Assembly (NCBI GenBank): GCA_033439685.1
Contig: JAUEDM010000006.1
Coordinates: forward strand, 2,604,001-2,668,000
From: Apodospora peruviana
Lineage: Eukaryota; Ascomycota; Sordariomycetes; Sordariales; Lasiosphaeriaceae
DNA length: 64,000 nt
Reading direction: 5' to 3'
Positions 34,847-45,491 of this stretch are shown here, piece by piece (positions within the stretch are counted from its first letter, which is position 1; every line of letters begins with the position of its first letter). Below the pieces are notes generated by a model. It was given only the letters and a program-made list of their open reading frames with translations. It searched no databases and was not told the origin of the DNA. The position numbers and the translations under genes were made by a program.

Positions 34847-35865
34847 ATGGCTGCTCGCAGCCTCCTGATTTCCTCGCCATGGCGGAGGTTATCGACAAAG
34901 GCTTGCGATTGCCCGCTGACGGCATCAATTGGCCTGCGATACAGCTCTAGCAGCAGCTCAACCTCGGCCATCGCCTACAAAGCCATGCGGCGACGCCAGG
35001 CTCCTCTTCCGACCAGCGACGCACCCCCCTCGTGGTCAGCTCAGGCTGCCGTCTCCAACATCCTCTACGAGACCCCGACTCCGTCTATGGCACCCCCGAA
35101 GCGTCATGTCCTGAACTGCCTGGTCCAAAACGAACCCGGAGTGCTGTCTCGCGTCTCTGGAATTCTCGCAGCACGAGGCTTCAACATCGACTCGCTTGTT
35201 GTTTGTAGCACAGAGGTGGAGGATCTGTCCCGCATGACGATTGTGCTTACAGGACAGGACGGCGTGGTCGAGCAGGCCCGTAGGCAACTCGAGGACCTTG
35301 TGCCCGTATGGGCCGTCTTGGACTACACGGCGTCGGCTCTTGTGCAACGCGAACTGCTGCTGGCCAAGATCAACATTCTAGGCCCCGAGTACTTCGAGGA
35401 GCTTCTTGCCCACCACCGCGAGATTACGGCGGGTGAAGCTGAGCAGCCGCGCCAGGAGCTGTCAGACACGTCCCTCGAGGAGGCATCCGAAGACTTCCAC
35501 CCCAGCCGGCTGGTCGCCAGTGAAGCATTGAGACACAAGCACGAGCATCTTAAGAGCATCACATACTTCACTCACCAATTCGGAGGAAAGGTGTTGGATA
35601 TCAGCACTAACAGCTGCATCGTTGAAGTGTAAGCCAAATCCACACCCACACTGATGATATTCCCAGATATCTGACACCCAGTAGCTCCGCGAAGCCTTCG
35701 AGGATAGACTCATTCCTCAAGCTTGTCGGTCCTTTCGGTATCCTGGAATCGGCTCGCACTGGTCTGATGGCACTTCCCCGTTCCCCTCTCCACGACCCGA
35801 ACGAGGATACCCAGGTGAAGGAAGCCGACGATGTGGTGGATGCTAGCCAGCTGCCCCCTGGCTAA
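34847..35865 (+). CDS. ILV6: Acetolactate synthase regulatory (small) subunit Ilv6
   Basis: Ilv6 binds the catalytic subunit Ilv2 in mitochondria, raises its activity and confers valine feedback inhibition in branched-chain amino-acid synthesis. Two exons: 34847-35628 and 35682-35865, for 321 aa. A presequence with Arg and Ser covers about the first 45 residues. The ACT domain is VLNCLVQNEPGVLSRVSGIL followed by GFNIDSLVV. The C-terminal regulatory domain has KINILGPEYFEELL and ends at the conserved SRIDSFLKLVGPFGILESARTG block in exon 2. The intron splits GTT|AGC. ATG 34847 is the first ATG in frame. It is convergent with OTC, 237 bp apart. Confidence 0.95.
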
Positions 35866-36102
35866 GCTGGTATGGTAGCGTGTGTGTTTTTCGAGGCAAG
35901 GATAGGTCATCGTACCCGGTATCAGAATTTGTTTCATTGTAGCGAAGGCCAGAATTAGTCAAAGTATTTTTTCAGATTCTACCTATTATTCGCTTTTGCA
36001 ACTCCCGCGTCCCTTTTAACTTTTTATTGGTACCGTACACCCAAAATTGCAATGCCTGGCTAGAATGGAGTAATAAAATATAGCAAAAAGCGAGTTGTTA
36101 TT

Positions 36103-37296
36103 TTAGAGTATCCTTCCCTTGTTCACCACAAATCCCTCCAAAGCAGCTGTTCTGTAGTTAGCTAAAATGCTCAGCCGCGGTAAGGGGGGGATGTTGATAA
36201 CTCACCAACAGCGGCCCAGAGCCTGTTCTCAGCTTCAGGGAAGACGAGAGACTGAGGTCCGTAGAACACCTCGTCGTCGACCTCCTCCGGATGTCTCGGC
36301 AAACAATGCATAAACTTCCAATCAGGCTTGGCACCGCCGCGCTTAGCGAGCTCGTTCGTAATCTGGTAGCCAGCGAACGCCTCGAGGCGCTTCTTCGCCT
36401 CGGCCTCCTGGCCCATGGACACCCAGGTATCGGTGACCAGGACATCGGCGTCCTTGACCGCCTCCTCGGGGACCGTGGTCTCGGACAGCTTTCCGGCGGT
36501 CGACACGCCGTTGCCAGCCGACAGGATCAGCTGCTTCATCGCATCTGGGATTCCGTAGCCGGTAGGCGAGGCGACGGAAATGTCAACGCCCATCTTGACG
36601 CAGGCCGTGGCCAGGTCGAAGAGGACGTTGTTGGAGTCGCCGACCCAGGCGACTTTTAGTCCCTCGAGGCCGAGGCTGGAGTCAGTTGGCACTCTGGCCT
36701 CGAAGGACTCGTGGATGGTCTGGAAGTCGGCGATGGTCTGCAGCGGGTGGTAGTCGTCGGACAACGCGTTGATGACGGGCACGGACGAATGTTGCGCCAG
36801 ATTGGCGACGTCCGAGTGCGGACCCACGCGAGCTACCATGCACGAGGTCATGGACGATACCACCACTGACGTGTCGTGGAGAGACTCATTGACCTAGGAG
36901 AGAAGGGTCAGAATAGAGCAGTTAATGATCTAGATGGTGTGCTTTGCTCACGCCTAGCTGGATGTCGTCCTTGCCGAGGAACATGGGATGGCCGCCCATC
37001 AGTGCCACAGCCGCCTCGGTAGATACACGTGTCCGGGTGCTGCGCTTGCTGAACATCATGGCAATGGTTCGGCCCGTCAAGGTTCCATGCAGGGTCTGGG
37101 GGGGTGCCTGGCCAACGCCAATGGCTGCCTTGACAGCGGCTTTGTGAGAGGAGGCATTGAGAACCAGTCTGGTGAACTCGGCTGGGCTGAGATCGCTGAT
37201 GGACATTAAGTGCCGGGGCGAGGAGTTGCTAGATAGTGACCGGGTCTGTAGACGACCGACGGCCGACCTGGCCGAGTGGGCTGCTGCTCGATGCAT
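36103..37296 (-). CDS. OTC: Ornithine carbamoyltransferase, mitochondrial precursor
   Basis: This enzyme makes citrulline from ornithine and carbamoyl phosphate in arginine synthesis. Three exons (minus strand): 37296-36952, 36893-36206 and 36146-36103, for 358 aa. An Arg/Ser-rich presequence covers about 30 residues. The carbamoyl-phosphate motif STRTR is at residues 86-90. Other family motifs are VNALSDDYHPLQ, VAWVGDSNNVLFDL (ornithine domain), DTWVSMGQE and the catalytic HCLPRH. The last exon is only 44 nt and gives ALEGFVVNKGRIL. Its acceptor is the second of two AGs (CAGAACAG); only that one keeps the family sequence. ATG 37296 is the first in-frame ATG. Confidence 0.95.
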
Positions 37297-38288
37297 GGCG
37301 GCGGTGAACGGAAACCGGTAAACCTTAAGGTTCGGTTTGCGATGAAGTAAAGAGATCAATTGGCGCAGCTGACGATTTCTGGACCTTGCTTTGTTATTTG
37401 AGGACAGAATTTTACCTGAGGCTGACAGCTGTGAGTCAAAGAGAGCTTTGAGGATGATTCTCTCCGAAGCAGCTGCGTCCTCGATCCCAAATCACTTAAA
37501 CCCTTGTCAGTCAGTGACAACCCCACAGTCAGTTAACACTAGGTTGCTCTTGCTTGTCTCAACGTTCATCAACGCCTAACGAGGTGGCAGAATAACCAGC
37601 AATGAATGATAATCACTAGCATTTAGTTCCAATCAAGCCTCAAGCTATACTCCTCATTCAGAATTTGATATATATATTTATATAAACTTATTGGTTCACC
37701 TTAACCCGTAGAATCTGTGAATCACGGTCTGCAGGGTCACAAGCTCCAGCGTTATGCAGGGCTGACGAATTGGGAGCCGTTCAGTGGCGGTATTTCCATC
37801 CAGGCTCCACCCATGAGCTTCAAAGTTGGGGCAAGCCTAGAATCTGTAAGTGTGGCTCCCCAAGCCCTCACTTCAATCCAATCAGGCTCTTTCCCCTCTT
37901 CTCAACACAGCTGGGCCCTCGGTCGGCCCTGAGTGACGTTGTCGTTTCAGGTGACCCCAGCACTGGAATGGACATCCCCGCCGTCAGCCTCCAGCCCAAC
38001 CTTGGCTCTTTGAGCACCGGGCTGTCTGGTGTGGCTGGACATTAAAACGTGAGGCCCTCCCGCGACGGGAACAACACATCTTCTTCAGAGGTTCACCACT
38101 ACACGTGCATGCATAACCTACCTTAAGGTACCTGAATTTACCCGCCATTGCCATGCCATAATCAGACCTAAACAAAGTGACGACGGGCATCCTTCCATTC
38201 CAGCAGCTGCCTTTCATCAGCGCCCGCCAACTCCTGCTCAGCCAATCTCCCATTTCCATCGAAACCTGAATGCTGGTCGCCTGTCGCC
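37297..38288. other. Divergent promoter region OTC / DUF3712 gene
   Basis: 992 bp with no supported gene. It contains the TGAGTCA site at 37432-37438 and a TACCTTAAGGTACC inverted repeat near 38120. Confidence 0.65.
37432..37438. promoter_or_regulatory. TGAGTCA, candidate Gcn4/CPC1 (CpcA) site for OTC
   Basis: Exact TGASTCA match 136 bp upstream of the OTC start, a usual distance for general amino-acid control elements in fungal arginine genes. Confidence 0.65.
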
Positions 38289-41173
38289 ATGTCTGACTCC
38301 GAGAGGTCATCACTCCTCGCGTCCACCGACGGGGACGACAGGAACAAAAACAAAATGTCTGCCTACACGACCGAGGAGATTTCCTACACCACCCGGTCGA
38401 CTTCCTACACGACGACCCAGTCAACTTCCTACGCAACTGAGGAGACCCAGGAGTCAACTCCCTTATTGACGGGTTCGAACGCGACGCCTCGTTACGATGG
38501 CGAGCACGATGAGCGCAGCGCTGTTGAAGTCGCCTCCCTCGCCCCCAACGCCTCGGATAGCCGGTCTCCCAAGCCTACAAAGGGAAAATCAACAAGATGG
38601 CCGTCCGTAATTGCCGTGATCGTCCTGTCGCTCATCACCGCCGCCATCATTGTCTTCGCCTTCTTCGTCCCAGCGGCTGTGGAGGAATACGCAAAGGAGG
38701 CAGCCATGCTCGAGCCTACCAATCTCTCCCTCCAGTCCATCACTACAGCCGGCATTCGCGCACGCATCCAGGCCAACTTCCGACTTGATGGGCAGCGTGT
38801 GAACAACGAACATGTGAGAAGAGTAGGAAGACTCACAGGTTGGCTCGTGGGGAAGCTGGAAAGCGAAGAGACGAGGATAGACATTTATCTTCCAGAATAT
38901 GATAACATCCTCCTCGGCTCTGCTGTCGTCCCTCCACAGAGTATTCGCGTGACGGACGGTTCCAACACGCCAGTCGACTTCGTTGCCGATCTTATGCCTG
39001 GAGATGCCGACGGTATTCGGACGATTGCGAATGAGTGGTTGCAGGGCAGGCTGGACAAGGTCCGATTCATGGGAAAAGCTGACGTTCAGCTGAAGACGGG
39101 AATCCTACCGCTTGGGACGCATACCATCGTGGATTCCATGACGTTTGAAGGTCAATCACTCTACAAATCTTTTGCCTCCCTGTACTTTGGCGAGAAATCG
39201 CTGTTTTGAGTACACCTAAATCATATACCTTGTACAATGTGCCCTCTTGCGACCGAATCGTTTTGCTGATGAAATTTGTGTGTAGCCAGCAAGTTGCCGA
39301 AACTACCCGAGTACAACATCACTAGGTTAAACTTCGAAGAAAAGCCGATCCCTGGGCATGCCGGGCAGGCAATGGGAGTCGAGGTCTCCCTCACAGCGTT
39401 CAACGAATATCCCGTCTCTGTGGATGTACCCGAGCTCGGCTTTGAGGTACTCGTGCCCGGTTGCAGCCCGTACGATCCGTACATCCTCATTGCCGCCGCC
39501 AAAACCAGCCCCGTGGCAGTACGGTCGCACGCGGAAGTGGTTGCGGATGTGCATGGACTCGTCAAAGAACTACCCGCGGCCTTGACCAACGCTTGTCCTG
39601 ACTCGACCTCCTCGCCGTTAGATATATTCTTCGCAAAATACCTCGATGGTGAATCTGCAACTATTTTCGTACGCGGCCAGAAAGACAGGGAGGCAGGCGC
39701 GCCAGACACTCCGGACTGGCTTGCAGATATTCTGTCCAGCATCACGGTCCCCGTGGCATTCCCAGGACGCTCGTTCGATAATCTCATTCGCAGCTTTTCC
39801 TTGACCGATGCCCACTTTACATTGCCAGACCCGGACGACCCAGACGCAGACCTTAAGGTTTCGGGCACCATTCAAGTCCTAGCAGCCCTCCCATCCGAGA
39901 TGAACTTCAGCTTGAATGTGAGCAATGTTCGTGCAAACGCGGATGTCTACTATAAGAAGAAGGAACTCGGTAAGCTCGACTTGAGCAAGTGGCAGGCGGC
40001 AAATTCGACTCAACTACCCGCAGGGGAGGACGCCGAAGCCATGCTTAGGATCCAGTCTCGGATCGAAGATGCACCACTCAACGTAACCGACGCCGATGTT
40101 CTGACCGACGTCATAGAAGCTCTTCTTTTTGGGGGCGAGGATGTCATCTTGACGGTTGTGGCTCTCGTCGATGTCAAGGTGCAAACGATCCTCGGGCAAC
40201 TCGTGGTGAAGGGAGTCCCTGCCGAGGGCAAAATCCCATTAAAACGTCTGTCTCCGTTTCGGTAAACCTGTTAGTCGCCTTGTTTTCGTCCTCCTACCGT
40301 TGGCGAAATCTCGATATTTCGACAAATGACTAATCTTCTTTATGCCTGTTAGCTCTCCCCAGGGACACCTTCAAGTCTCTTGAACCACAAGCCAGCGACA
40401 TCCAGGTCATCGAGAGTACCTCTTCATCACTACTTATCAAAGCATCTGTCAGCATCAGCAATCCCACACCTTATTCGGCTCACATACCGTATATCAGCAT
40501 CCATGTACTCAGCAATGGCACCATCGTAGGCGAAGCTACAGCCAAAAATCTAGACATAACAACTGGCAACAACACCAACCTCGCTGTCACGGCACTTTGG
40601 AACCCATCCATGGGCGGTGCCCTGGGCCCCCAACGCGCGCGTGATCTTCTGTCGCAATACATATCCGGCTACAACACGAGCGTCACCCTTAGGACATATC
40701 GGGGTAGCATCCCGTCCCAGCCTTTACTGGGAGAGGCGCTCTCGAAAATTAACTTCACAGTCTTGGCCCCGCGACTCAATCTCCCTGGCGGTAACGAGGA
40801 CGACAAGACGCATTTCATCAGGGACGCCGTCTTTCACGTCTTTTCGTCCACGGCGACGTTCACGCTCGTCTCGCCGCTGAGGCACAACACGCTGTACATT
40901 GATCATGTCAACGCCACGGCGCTCTACAACCACACGGAACCGATGGGCAGGATAGCATATGATCTGCCGTTTGCGGCGCCGCCGGGAAGTTCGCAGACAC
41001 CCAAGTTGCCGGTGGATTGGTCGTTGGACTCGGTGGGCTATCAGAAGCTTAAGGAGGCGTTGGGCGGCAAGATGAAGCTCGACGCGAGGGCTACGGTCGG
41101 CGTGAGGGTTGGCGAGTGGACTGAGACGGTGTGGTATGTGGGTAAAGGGATTGGAGCTAGCGTGAGGATATGA
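38289..41173 (+). CDS. DUF3712 membrane protein (yeast Tag1-like, vacuolar type)
   Basis: Three exons: 38289-39150, 39286-40245 and 40353-41173, for 880 aa. The N-terminal 105 residues are cytosolic and Ser/Thr-rich, with Thr-Ser-Tyr repeats (SYTTRSTSYTTTQ). One membrane helix (about 106-130, VIAVIVLSLITAAIIVFAFF) follows. The remainder is a long lumenal region of repeated LEA-2-like beta domains with many N-x-S/T sites, as in the fungal DUF3712 family. Yeast Tag1 of this family sits in the vacuole membrane and acts in autophagy termination. That role here is inference. Both donors are unusual (GTCAAT and GTCTGT); I chose them because they alone restore frame and plausible sequence. Confidence 0.75.
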
Positions 41174-41841
41174 TTGTGGCTTTAAAAGGGTGTACAAGAT
41201 GCGTTTCTGTTTCTTTTCGTTTATTCTTGTTGGTTGATCGGATGTGGGTATGGGTATTGGATAGGTATAAGTTAGGCTGATTGGCTTCTATAAGGAAGGA
41301 TGGTTAAGGATGGTAGGATTGGTCTTTGGGCTTTTTTCCGGGGGGGGGGGGGGGGGGAGTAGTTTTCTTGTTTGGGTTTCCGGGTGTTCAATCGGGTGTG
41401 GCAAACCAGACCACGATAGAGGTTAACAGTACATAACATAGGTTGGGTAGCAATGAGAGAGATTTGGAAGTCCTACACAATACATGCAATAACAAGAGAA
41501 ATGGCGTGCACGAACACCCGCCTACATTACAGATCAGGTGGGACTTGGCAGGTCATGTCACTGCTTTTCGGGTGGTCGTTACCCGCTGTGATACCGGGCT
41601 TGCTTGCCGGTCATGTCGAGACACTAGCGGATGCAAGAGGCAATATCCAAGGGAACATACGGTGCACTAGGGAGTTTGTTTATGTACAAGATAATTCTAA
41701 AAAGATATACACCGGAAGCGAAAAAAAAACAATCACTATAACACGGATATCCCGTTGTATGGACAAGAAAAGAAGAAATAGTTCTAATGAGTATACAGAA
41801 ACATGTTCAAAAGGTAGCGAGTACATCCTTTCCTACATTGA
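41174..41841. other. Convergent spacer, with poly-G tract
   Basis: 668 bp between converging genes. It holds an 18-base G run (41340-41357) and no supported gene. Confidence 0.6.
41340..41357 (+). repeat. G18 homopolymer
   Basis: Eighteen consecutive G residues downstream of the DUF3712 gene. The exact count is prone to sequencing error. Confidence 0.85.
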
Positions 41842-44235
41842 TCAGTGACCGGCTGCTGCCCTCTGGACCGCCTTCCGCCGCTTATCCTCACCCTTCATGC
41901 TCCTCCTCTGCCTTGTGACATACCTCTCGTCACTCTTCTTGTTAATCTCCCACGCATTCATGGGCCTCCTTGACCCAATGAACCACCCCTCGGGCGAAAA
42001 CACTTCAATCGTGGGCCAGTTCACCCCCGTATCTTCCTGCGCTTCCTGATTCTCGTCAACCTCGTCAACAACATCCTCATAACCGTCATCAATCCAAGAT
42101 GCCCATTTTGAGGAGAAAACGCCTTGCTGCTGCTTGGCAAGAGCTCTGGCTGCGCGTTTCTGTACGTCCGACTCCCTAACACCATCCGCCACTCTCCTTT
42201 CCGGCTCCGACTGCCGCCGTTGAGCGTCAGCGTTCGGGTCTGACAGATCAAGCGTCTGCAAGAGCCCATTCTTTCCCCAAGTCGTCCCGGTCGTCTTATT
42301 CTTCGCTGGTTCTTGGCGATCGACAGCTCGCTGTTTTGGTTCTGCTACCGCCGAGGCAGCAGTAGAGGACGAGGACGGAGTCGGAGGCCGGTGCGGATAA
42401 TCTTTCGTGCGGACCTGGGCAACGATCTCGACCCACCCGCAGCCTTCAACAAGAATATCGATGCCCAGCACGCGAAAGGGAAGATCCCCAACCCGTTTCC
42501 GGCCGTCCATCGCCCGTAACATAGACGCTGCACGCGAGGCGGTCACGTCATACTTCAGGGCAAACGACCCGGCGCTCTGCATCTTGGCGCCCGTGCCCGG
42601 CAGAGCGATATTCTCGACGTTGGGCGCTTCGGGGCTCTGCTCGGAGATGGCGATACACTTCCCCGTTTGCGCGACATGGGGCGTGAGAGGAGTAAAATTG
42701 TAGGTGAGGAACTGGATCGGGGTCTGCGGCGTGATGCGGATGAAGCCGCCCAGGAGCAGGGACTGGCTGGGCCAAAGAGCTTGCTGCTCGGGGAGGATGC
42801 GACGGTTCATGATCAGGGAGGCGCGTTTATCTTCTTGGACATGGTATGACAGGTCGCCTCGAGAGAGTCCGGGCAGGTCAATAAGTTCGCCTTTCCCTTT
42901 CCCGAAGGGAATCCGGATAGGCAAGGCCGTGGTTCCGGGCACGGGCGAGTGTATCGGCATTATGGGATACTGCGTTTCTGGCTGGGGTGGTGGCAGTAAG
43001 GAAGTTTCGTGATCGCTTCGCTTCCAGTCGGGCACAAACGGACTGGCCAACGCTGCAGCTGCCTCTCGTGTAGGCGCGTCCAACGGTCTGATGGTGATCG
43101 CAGGCTTGGCCGGAGCCAACAAGGCCTCGCCTTTCGGGAACACTTCTTGGAATAGCCGGCTCTTTCCCACGTTCACTTTGCCAACCATCCAGCCTGCACC
43201 ACCGCGCTGGAATATTTCTTTCTTCAGTTCTTTGGTCCACCAGCCCCTCTTGGCACTAACACATCGCACGTTTCCAAGCCTAACATTCTTTCCCAGCCTC
43301 CCCAAAGCATCGCGGAGCGTCTCCCGCAAGTAGGGCATCAGCGAGTCTACTTTTTCTTTGCTATAAGCCAAGAGGTCGGATCTGGTTATGATGAAGCTCA
43401 GTTCCATTTTCCGGCCCTTGTAGAACTTGCCGCCCATTGCTCTCCGGTTGTGGGACCGTAGCGGCATCATGTCGACAATCGAGCGTATCTTGGGGAGTAA
43501 GGACATTGGGAAATCTGCGGCATCCAATACATGATAGACATGGTTGTACTTGTATGGCGATGCCTCAATCGTATCGAGCAGCGTGTCGAGGCTAGGGTGG
43601 TCGATCGGGGTACCGGAATCGTGATAGACCAGCTGGTGACAACGGTCGCAAAGAGGAATCTTTGTGTCAGATTCCATTGGAGGGCGAGGCGGGACCAGAG
43701 ATTTCAGGTCAATACCGAGCTTTTCCATCTGTTCAAGATCAAGCCCGGCCAAGGCTTGTTGGACGACCTCGTCATCTTTTCGAACCAGCTTCTTTGGCGC
43801 CGTCGCAATGCCTAGATATTGTTTGATGGCGTTTCGAGACATGTCGTAGTATCCGGGCTGATTTGGCACGGTGGTCTGCGATGAAGCCCCGCAGCCGGTG
43901 CAGTTGAGAGGTAACGCCTTGACGGGTTGTCGGCTTATATCAAGCCTTTCTGTCTGAGGTTCTGGCGCCGAGGTGATGGCAGCCTCCGCGTGGGCATGAA
44001 GCCCCCGGACCCTACTTGAGCATCCATAATGATATCCGTGCGCGAATTGTCTTGGGCGACTAGTGAAATGTCGTCGAGGGACTACCGTGCTTTCAGGGGC
44101 ACCACTCCAGAGCGCTGGACATAGATACTCTGGCGGGTGGGAGCTCGCCGCGGAGTGAGATCGGTCGAGGCTGAGACTGAATACCCTCCCTAACCATCTG
44201 GAAGATAATGTGTGGCCGGCTTGGTGCATCCGCAT
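41842..44235 (-). CDS. GEP3: Mitochondrial circularly permuted GTPase Gep3 (YqeH-like), mitoribosome assembly
   Basis: This is a YqeH/Gep3-type GTPase needed for small mitoribosomal subunit biogenesis. It is a single exon; from ATG 44235 it is 797 aa. The presequence is Arg/Ser/His-rich. A zinc-finger-like pair follows: C-T-G-C (residues 112 and 115) and later C-D-R-C. Permuted G motifs appear in order G4 (SFIITRSDLL, with T-R-S-D in place of N-K-x-D), G5 (CVSAKRGW), G1 (GKVNVGKSRLF) and G3 (DLPGLSRG). The C-terminus is charged. A true in-frame ATG at 44634 would add 133 residues and place this start only 8 bp from the divergent gene's ATG, so I prefer 44235, but the longer form cannot be excluded. 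Confidence 0.85.
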   Translation of the reverse strand: MRMHQAGHTLSSRWLGRVFSLSLDRSHSAASSHPPEYLCPALWSGAPESTVVPRRHFTSRPRQFAHGYHYGCSSRVRGLHAHAEAAITSAPEPQTERLDISRQPVKALPLNCTGCGASSQTTVPNQPGYYDMSRNAIKQYLGIATAPKKLVRKDDEVVQQALAGLDLEQMEKLGIDLKSLVPPRPPMESDTKIPLCDRCHQLVYHDSGTPIDHPSLDTLLDTIEASPYKYNHVYHVLDAADFPMSLLPKIRSIVDMMPLRSHNRRAMGGKFYKGRKMELSFIITRSDLLAYSKEKVDSLMPYLRETLRDALGRLGKNVRLGNVRCVSAKRGWWTKELKKEIFQRGGAGWMVGKVNVGKSRLFQEVFPKGEALLAPAKPAITIRPLDAPTREAAAALASPFVPDWKRSDHETSLLPPPQPETQYPIMPIHSPVPGTTALPIRIPFGKGKGELIDLPGLSRGDLSYHVQEDKRASLIMNRRILPEQQALWPSQSLLLGGFIRITPQTPIQFLTYNFTPLTPHVAQTGKCIAISEQSPEAPNVENIALPGTGAKMQSAGSFALKYDVTASRAASMLRAMDGRKRVGDLPFRVLGIDILVEGCGWVEIVAQVRTKDYPHRPPTPSSSSTAASAVAEPKQRAVDRQEPAKNKTTGTTWGKNGLLQTLDLSDPNADAQRRQSEPERRVADGVRESDVQKRAARALAKQQQGVFSSKWASWIDDGYEDVVDEVDENQEAQEDTGVNWPTIEVFSPEGWFIGSRRPMNAWEINKKSDERYVTRQRRSMKGEDKRRKAVQRAAAGH

Positions 44236-44642
44236 ATCTGTAGTTGGTCTGAGGGCTCGGGTTCGTAGCTGGCTGAGGAGTTGGGGATTCTGTAGACTAT
44301 CACTGATTTTCTCGAGATGCGACGGAACGCGCAGGGAACTTTTTAGCGGGTCCAAGCTGTGGCGTGCGCCAATAAATGTTGAAGTGTCGCGGCAGGCATG
44401 GTACTGGCCCCAGGGACCGCCCGACCCCGGAACCCACGCCTCAGCACTCTGCACTCCCGGCAGGCGAGGGCGGTGAGCTGACCTGAAAAGCGACGCCCGT
44501 GCACGTGTTTCCGTGCTGTACCTGACAGGCGCGGAACCGGGCAAAATTTTTACCAAATCGACTTCGTTGTCATTGAATTGCACAACCCACTTACTCCATT
44601 CATTCTCGATTTGGCGAGCTGACGGGCGCGACATATTTCAAG
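44236..44642. other. Short divergent promoter between two mitoribosome genes
   Basis: 407 bp between GEP3 (using the preferred start) and the Mrp49-like gene. Its minus strand is also open in the GEP3 frame. Confidence 0.6.
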
Positions 44643-45491
44643 ATGGTGGGCGTTGTACGGCGCATGAATATAATACGGGAGGTGAGTATTTTGGAGTTAG
44701 ATATGGTGCAATTGGACCAAGAGAGCTTACGCTAACTACCCGGGTTAATAGAAGGTAAAGCGTCACGCCCGAGTTGCGAAAATCGAAAGGGATTGCCCTG
44801 TTCTACGCGATGGCTAATACTCAACTGTAGATCCTAAACTTACGCCATGGACCGGGTGCAGCGATTCTCCCGCGGGACATCACGCGGATACACATGGACT
44901 TTGGTCTGAGGCTCAACAATGGGCAAATGGGCGCAAGGTACGTAATACACACACGGGAAAGACACACCAGTCGCCTTTGGCGCTCTATTTGGTCGAGAAG
45001 GAGCCTGCTGACTCGTGGCTGTTAGAAAATTCTGGAAAGATGTTCTACCCAGGTTAAAGTACTGGAACCCGGCGATTCCCATGATCGTCAACCGCACACC
45101 CGAGACGGATACGAAGCCAATAATGACGCTCTACTTCCGCGACAACACCGTCCCTGCTCCTGCGAAACTGGACGAAACACCGATTCTCTCGGCAACCCAC
45201 GGTCACAGTAAGGCGCCGGCGCCTAAGCCATGGGAGAAGACAGTCACCATCGACATGAAGGACGTACATTCCGAAAAGATACTTCGAGATTTCATGGAGA
45301 CCACTGGAGCGGTACAGGTCATGCCGACAGAACAGGAGCGGCAAGACATGGTGGAGGTTGAGGAGCGGAGAAGAAAGTCGGAAATCGACGCTGAGATCGG
45401 CCGGAAGAGGCGAGAAGAAGAGAAGAGGGAGAAACGAATGCTCGCGCAAGCAAGGAGCGAAGCCGCTGCTATCAAGGCTGCCGCTGTGTGA
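44643..45491 (+). CDS. MRP49: Mitochondrial large-subunit ribosomal protein, Mrp49/mL61 type (L51/S25/CI-B8 domain)
   Basis: Three exons: 44643-44681, 44831-44937 and 45026-45491, for 203 aa. The thioredoxin-like L51/S25/CI-B8 domain contains LRHGPGAAILP, TRIHMDFGLRLNNGQMGARKFW and LPRLKYWNPAIPMIVNR. A Lys/Glu/Arg coiled-coil tail (about 155-203) follows, typical of fungal mitoribosomal extensions. The first exon has 13 codons. A possible 3-nt exon (AAG at 44752-44754, flanked by AG and GTAAAG) lies within intron 1. I leave it out because the single-intron form matches the family spacing better. Assignment to mL61 rather than another member of this fold is probable, not certain. Confidence 0.78.

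Noticed and set aside
44236..44634. N-terminal extension of GEP3 from ATG 44634
   Set aside because: It is open and has a true ATG, but it would leave 8 bp to the divergent start and places the presequence-like segment 133 residues inside; kept only as an alternative.
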